Positions 45,161-47,492 of a stretch of 47,492 bases of DNA are shown here, piece after piece. The DNA lies in NCBI RefSeq assembly GCF_000961885.1, contig NZ_JZKH01000063.1:1-47492 (forward strand). Direction: 5' to 3'. The first letter of the stretch is position 1; the number at the start of each line of letters is the position of its first letter. The notes beneath the pieces are model-generated. The model ran no database searches and was not told the origin of the DNA. It was given only the letters and a program-made list of their open reading frames with translations. This stretch comes from Streptomyces rubellomurinus. Lineage in GTDB: Bacteria > Actinomycetota > Actinomycetes > Streptomycetales > Streptomycetaceae. The translations under genes and the position numbers were made by a program.

Positions 45161-46087
45161 ATGACCGCGACTACCGGCCGCCGCCTGCTCCTGGTGCACG
45201 CCCACCCCGACGACGAGTCGATCGGCAACGGCGCCACCATGGCCCGGTACGCCGCCGAGGGCGCCGGCGTCACCCTGGTGACCTGCACCCTCGGCGAGGG
45301 CGGCGAGGTGATCCCGCCCGAGCTGGCCCACCTGACGGCCGATCGGGAGGACACCCTCGGCGCGTACCGGATCGGCGAGCTCACCGAGGCGATGCGCGCC
45401 CTCGGCGTCACCGACTTCCGCTTCCTCGGCGGCCCGGGGCGCTACCGCGACTCCGGGATGATGGGCGTGCCCGACAACGACGTGCCCGGCTGCTTCTGGC
45501 AGGCCGACGTGGACGAGGCGGCCGACCACCTGGTCGCGGTGATCCGCGAGGTGCGGCCGCAGGTGCTGGTCACGTACGACCCGGACGGCGGCTACGGGCA
45601 CCCGGACCACATCCAGGCGCACCGGGTCGCGATGCGCGCGTACGAGCTGGCCGCGGATCCGGCGCACCGCCCGGAGCTGGGCCCGGCCTGGCGGACCGCC
45701 AAGGTGTACTGGAACCGGATGCCCCGCTCGGTGCTCGACGCCGGGCTCGCCGCGACCGCCGCCGCGGCGCGCTTCCCGGGCGTGGCCGAACCCGCCGACG
45801 TCCCCGGGGTGGTGGCCGACGAGGTCGTCACCACCGCGGTGGACGGCTCCGCGTACGCCGGGCACAAGGCCGCCGCGCTGACCGCGCACGCCACCCAGAT
45901 CACCGTGGACGGCGACTCCTTCGCGCTCTCCAACCACCTCGGCCAGCCGCTGTTCGCCACCGAGTACTACCAGCTGGTGCACGGCCAGGCCGGGCCCGGC
46001 GACGGCCCGGAGGACGACCTGTTCGCGGGCCTCGACACCGGGGCCGCCCGGGCGAGCGCCACCGCCTCCGAGGGGAGCGCCCGATGA
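45161..46087 (+). CDS. mshB: Mycothiol biosynthesis deacetylase (LmbE family)
   Basis: The 308-residue protein has the LmbE zinc-deacetylase fold. The metal/catalytic motif AHPDDE is at 14-19 and a second ligand lies in [13 protein letters not shown]. Other regions include [21 protein letters not shown] sequence, [17 protein letters not shown] and the late [16 protein letters not shown]. The full length and the [13 protein letters not shown] segment match MshB, which removes acetyl from GlcNAc-inositol in mycothiol synthesis; related enzymes include the mycothiol conjugate amidase Mca, so some doubt remains. ATG 45161 follows TAGGCT by seven bases. Its stop overlaps the DUF6113 start (ATGA). 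Confidence 0.9.
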   Translation: MTATTGRRLLLVHAHPDDESIGNGATMARYAAEGAGVTLVTCTLGEGGEVIPPELAHLTADREDTLGAYRIGELTEAMRALGVTDFRFLGGPGRYRDSGMMGVPDNDVPGCFWQADVDEAADHLVAVIREVRPQVLVTYDPDGGYGHPDHIQAHRVAMRAYELAADPAHRPELGPAWRTAKVYWNRMPRSVLDAGLAATAAAARFPGVAEPADVPGVVADEVVTTAVDGSAYAGHKAAALTAHATQITVDGDSFALSNHLGQPLFATEYYQLVHGQAGPGDGPEDDLFAGLDTGAARASATASEGSAR

Positions 46088-46602
46088 CCGCGCCCGCCGA
46101 CCGGCCGCAGCGCGGCCCCCAGGACCGCCCGAAGGAGAGCCCGAAGGGCAACCCGAAGGACAGCCCGAAGGACCGCTCGTGGGCGGCGGCCGTGATCGGC
46201 ACCCGCGAGGAGCGGCTGGCCGAGCCCCAACCGCCGCGCGCCGCCCGGATCGTCGTGTACGTCCTGTTCTTCCTGCTGGGCATCGCGGTGTCGGTGTGCG
46301 GAGCCTTTGTGCAGGCCTTGTGGCCGCCGGTGGGAGTCCTGCTGGCGCTCGCCGCGACCGGCGCGACCTTCTACGCCGGCCTGCGGATCACCGGCACCCG
46401 GCTCGGCGCCGGACTGCCCGCGGCCGGCTGGTTCCTGGCGATGCTGCTGCTGATCGTGCCGCGGCCGGAGGGCGACAACGTGCTCTGGTCCAACGCCACC
46501 TCGCTGGCCTGGCTGTTCGCCGGCTCGGTGCTGGGCGTGATCTGCGCCACCCTGCCGACCCGGACCAGCTGGTTCCCCGGGGTGCCCGGCCCGCCGCGCT
46601 GA
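46084..46602 (+). CDS. DUF6113 membrane protein
   Basis: The 172-residue protein has an N-terminal cytosolic arm with a four-fold PKxx repeat (about 15-31), then four hydrophobic segments, including [59 protein letters not shown] and [17 protein letters not shown]. This matches the DUF6113 family, which has no known function. ATG 46084 overlaps the mshB stop, so it is coupled to mshB; this linkage is common in streptomycetes as far as I recall. Confidence 0.85.
   Translation: MTAPADRPQRGPQDRPKESPKGNPKDSPKDRSWAAAVIGTREERLAEPQPPRAARIVVYVLFFLLGIAVSVCGAFVQALWPPVGVLLALAATGATFYAGLRITGTRLGAGLPAAGWFLAMLLLIVPRPEGDNVLWSNATSLAWLFAGSVLGVICATLPTRTSWFPGVPGPPR
46128..46175 (+). repeat. Four 12-bp tandem repeats in the DUF6113 gene
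   Basis: Units start at 46128, 46140, 46152 and 46164, each beginning CCCGAAGG. They encode [12 protein letters not shown] and PKDR. The repeat is in frame and slippage would change only the length of the basic arm. Confidence 0.85.
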
Positions 46603-46866
46603 CCCCGGCGGGGCGCGGCGTACGGTACCGCACGCGACGCGCAGTCAGGAGCGTTCGGCCGTACTCTCATACCGGAGGAACCGGACGTATCAGGATCTGT
46701 CCGTGGCCGTTCCCCGCTCAGTTCTTCCCAGTATGGTGGTCCCGCAGTACGTCGTACCCGACCGCCGCCCGCCTGGAGCGAGGCCACAGACCCGGCCCCA
46801 GGCCCCGGCGACCACGAACCGCGGTCGCGCCGCACGGCCCGCCCGCGAACCCGGAGCAGAGCAGCA

Positions 46867-47492
46867 TTGAGCAGCCGCGAATCTGACAACGCCAACCCGA
46901 CGCCGCGGCGCACGGGTCCGGACGCCTACCCGTCGGGCACCCCGCCCTACGGCACCCCGGGGCTCCCCGGCGGCGACCGGGCCGCGGCCGGTGCCGCCCA
47001 GGGCGCCGCGTCGGGCGGCGAGGACGACGGTCCGAAGACCGAGACCACCCTGACCACCCGGGTCCGGATCAACATCCCCGGCTCGCGCCCGATCCCGCCG
47101 GTCGTCGTCCGCAGCACCGTCAAGAACGAGGACGGCCCCGGCAGGGGCGAGGACGGCCCGGCCGAGGAGGCCCCGGCGGCCCCCGAGCCCGGCGGCCGCC
47201 GGCACCGCACCGCGCCCGGCTCCCCCGTGCTCGGTGTGATGGAGGGCAACGACCGCAAGGGCACCCCGCCGAACCTGCCGCCGGAGTGGCAGATCCCGCC
47301 GATCCCGCCGGCGACCTCGGAGTCCGAGTCCACCGGTGCCTGGTTCCGGCCGCGGCAGAAGAAGAACCAGCCCGCCGAGCCCGCGCCGGCCACGGTGCCG
47401 GCCGGCGCCCCCGCCGCCGACCCGTTCGGCCCCGGCGGCGAGCCGCAGGCCGCTGCCGCCGCCGAGGCCCGGCCGCAGGCCGGTGCCGCCGC
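46867..47492 (+). CDS. Pro/Gly-rich N terminus of a larger protein (cut by window edge)
   Basis: From TTG 46867 the frame is open to the right edge (208 codons). GGAG lies about ten bases upstream. The protein starts with SSRESDNANPTPRRTGPDAYPSGTPPYGTPG, then has TLTTRVRINIPGSRPIPPVVVR, a likely ordered beta segment, and long Pro/Ala/Glu-rich stretches. It resembles the disordered start of a large conserved streptomycete protein found next to mshB/DUF6113, whose later part probably contains the functional domain. Upstream, TATGGT at 46732-46737 is a possible -10 in the 264-nt gap. GC3 is very high, supporting coding. Confidence 0.72.
   Translation, partial: MSSRESDNANPTPRRTGPDAYPSGTPPYGTPGLPGGDRAAAGAAQGAASGGEDDGPKTETTLTTRVRINIPGSRPIPPVVVRSTVKNEDGPGRGEDGPAEEAPAAPEPGGRRHRTAPGSPVLGVMEGNDRKGTPPNLPPEWQIPPIPPATSESESTGAWFRPRQKKNQPAEPAPATVPAGAPAADPFGPGGEPQAAAAAEARPQAGAA

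Overview
The window is a very GC-rich chromosomal segment with near-uniform G or C at third codon positions and many GTG/TTG starts. The gene content points to Streptomycetaceae (Streptomyces or Kitasatospora): mycothiol deacetylase MshB, a DUF3117 protein, a DUF6758 protein, an FdxA-type ferredoxin and many leaderless-looking promoters. Much of it looks like core genome. From memory, two blocks resemble Mycobacterium tuberculosis gene order: TetR-DUF3107-ferritin-like-DEAD helicase (about 3.4-8.3 kb, like Rv3208-Rv3211), and corA-MgtE_N/CBS-DUF1003-mrp-tatB-anti-sigma-sigE-O-methyltransferase-DUF3117-tag-DivIVA-like-folP2-LOG-dapE (about 13-28.7 kb, like Rv1239c back to Rv1202).

Layout. 0-2 kb: the start of a probable membrane protein and a DUF3492/GT4 glycosyltransferase on the minus strand. 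2.3-9.4 kb: two alpha/beta hydrolases, TetR, DUF3107, a small membrane protein, a ferritin-like protein and a DEAD-box helicase with a tandem-repeat tail. 9.8-12.6 kb: a small conserved protein, a DUF6758 zinc-ribbon protein, a PHP phosphoesterase and a SUFU-domain protein. 13-19 kb: a Mg-linked set (CorA with a structured leader, EamA exporter, MgtE_N/CBS protein, DUF1003) and Mrp. 19-23.6 kb: TatB, zinc anti-sigma factor, SigE-type ECF sigma factor, O-methyltransferase and DUF3117. 23.9-32.6 kb: enoyl-CoA hydratase, Tag, DivIVA-like protein, FolP2-like protein, LOG, DapE, a transglycosylase-like protein, a secreted Ala/Gly-rich protein, DapC and FdxA. 32.7-34.7 kb: GNAT and SirB1-like proteins.

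34.7-42.3 kb is the accessory-looking part. A response regulator (34730-35359) lies 3.8 kb from the ABC ATPase/ABC permease/DesK-type kinase operon (42122-39179) it would normally adjoin. Between them sit a MerR/TipAS-type regulator, a GNAT, two small unknown genes, an XRE protein with an unusual C-terminal domain and a GntR/UTRA regulator. Nearly identical hairpins bracket the XRE unit. A perfect inverted repeat upstream of the ABC operon is a candidate site for the displaced regulator. 42.5-47.5 kb: S9 peptidase, a small membrane protein, MshB, DUF6113 and the start of a Pro-rich protein.

No tRNA, rRNA, CRISPR array, transposase, integrase or prophage gene was seen. The most interesting signals are the split two-component/ABC locus, two probable non-canonical start codons (CTG and ATC), small upstream ORFs before corA and a hydrolase, the divergent FolP2 active site and the missing htrA at the sigE locus.
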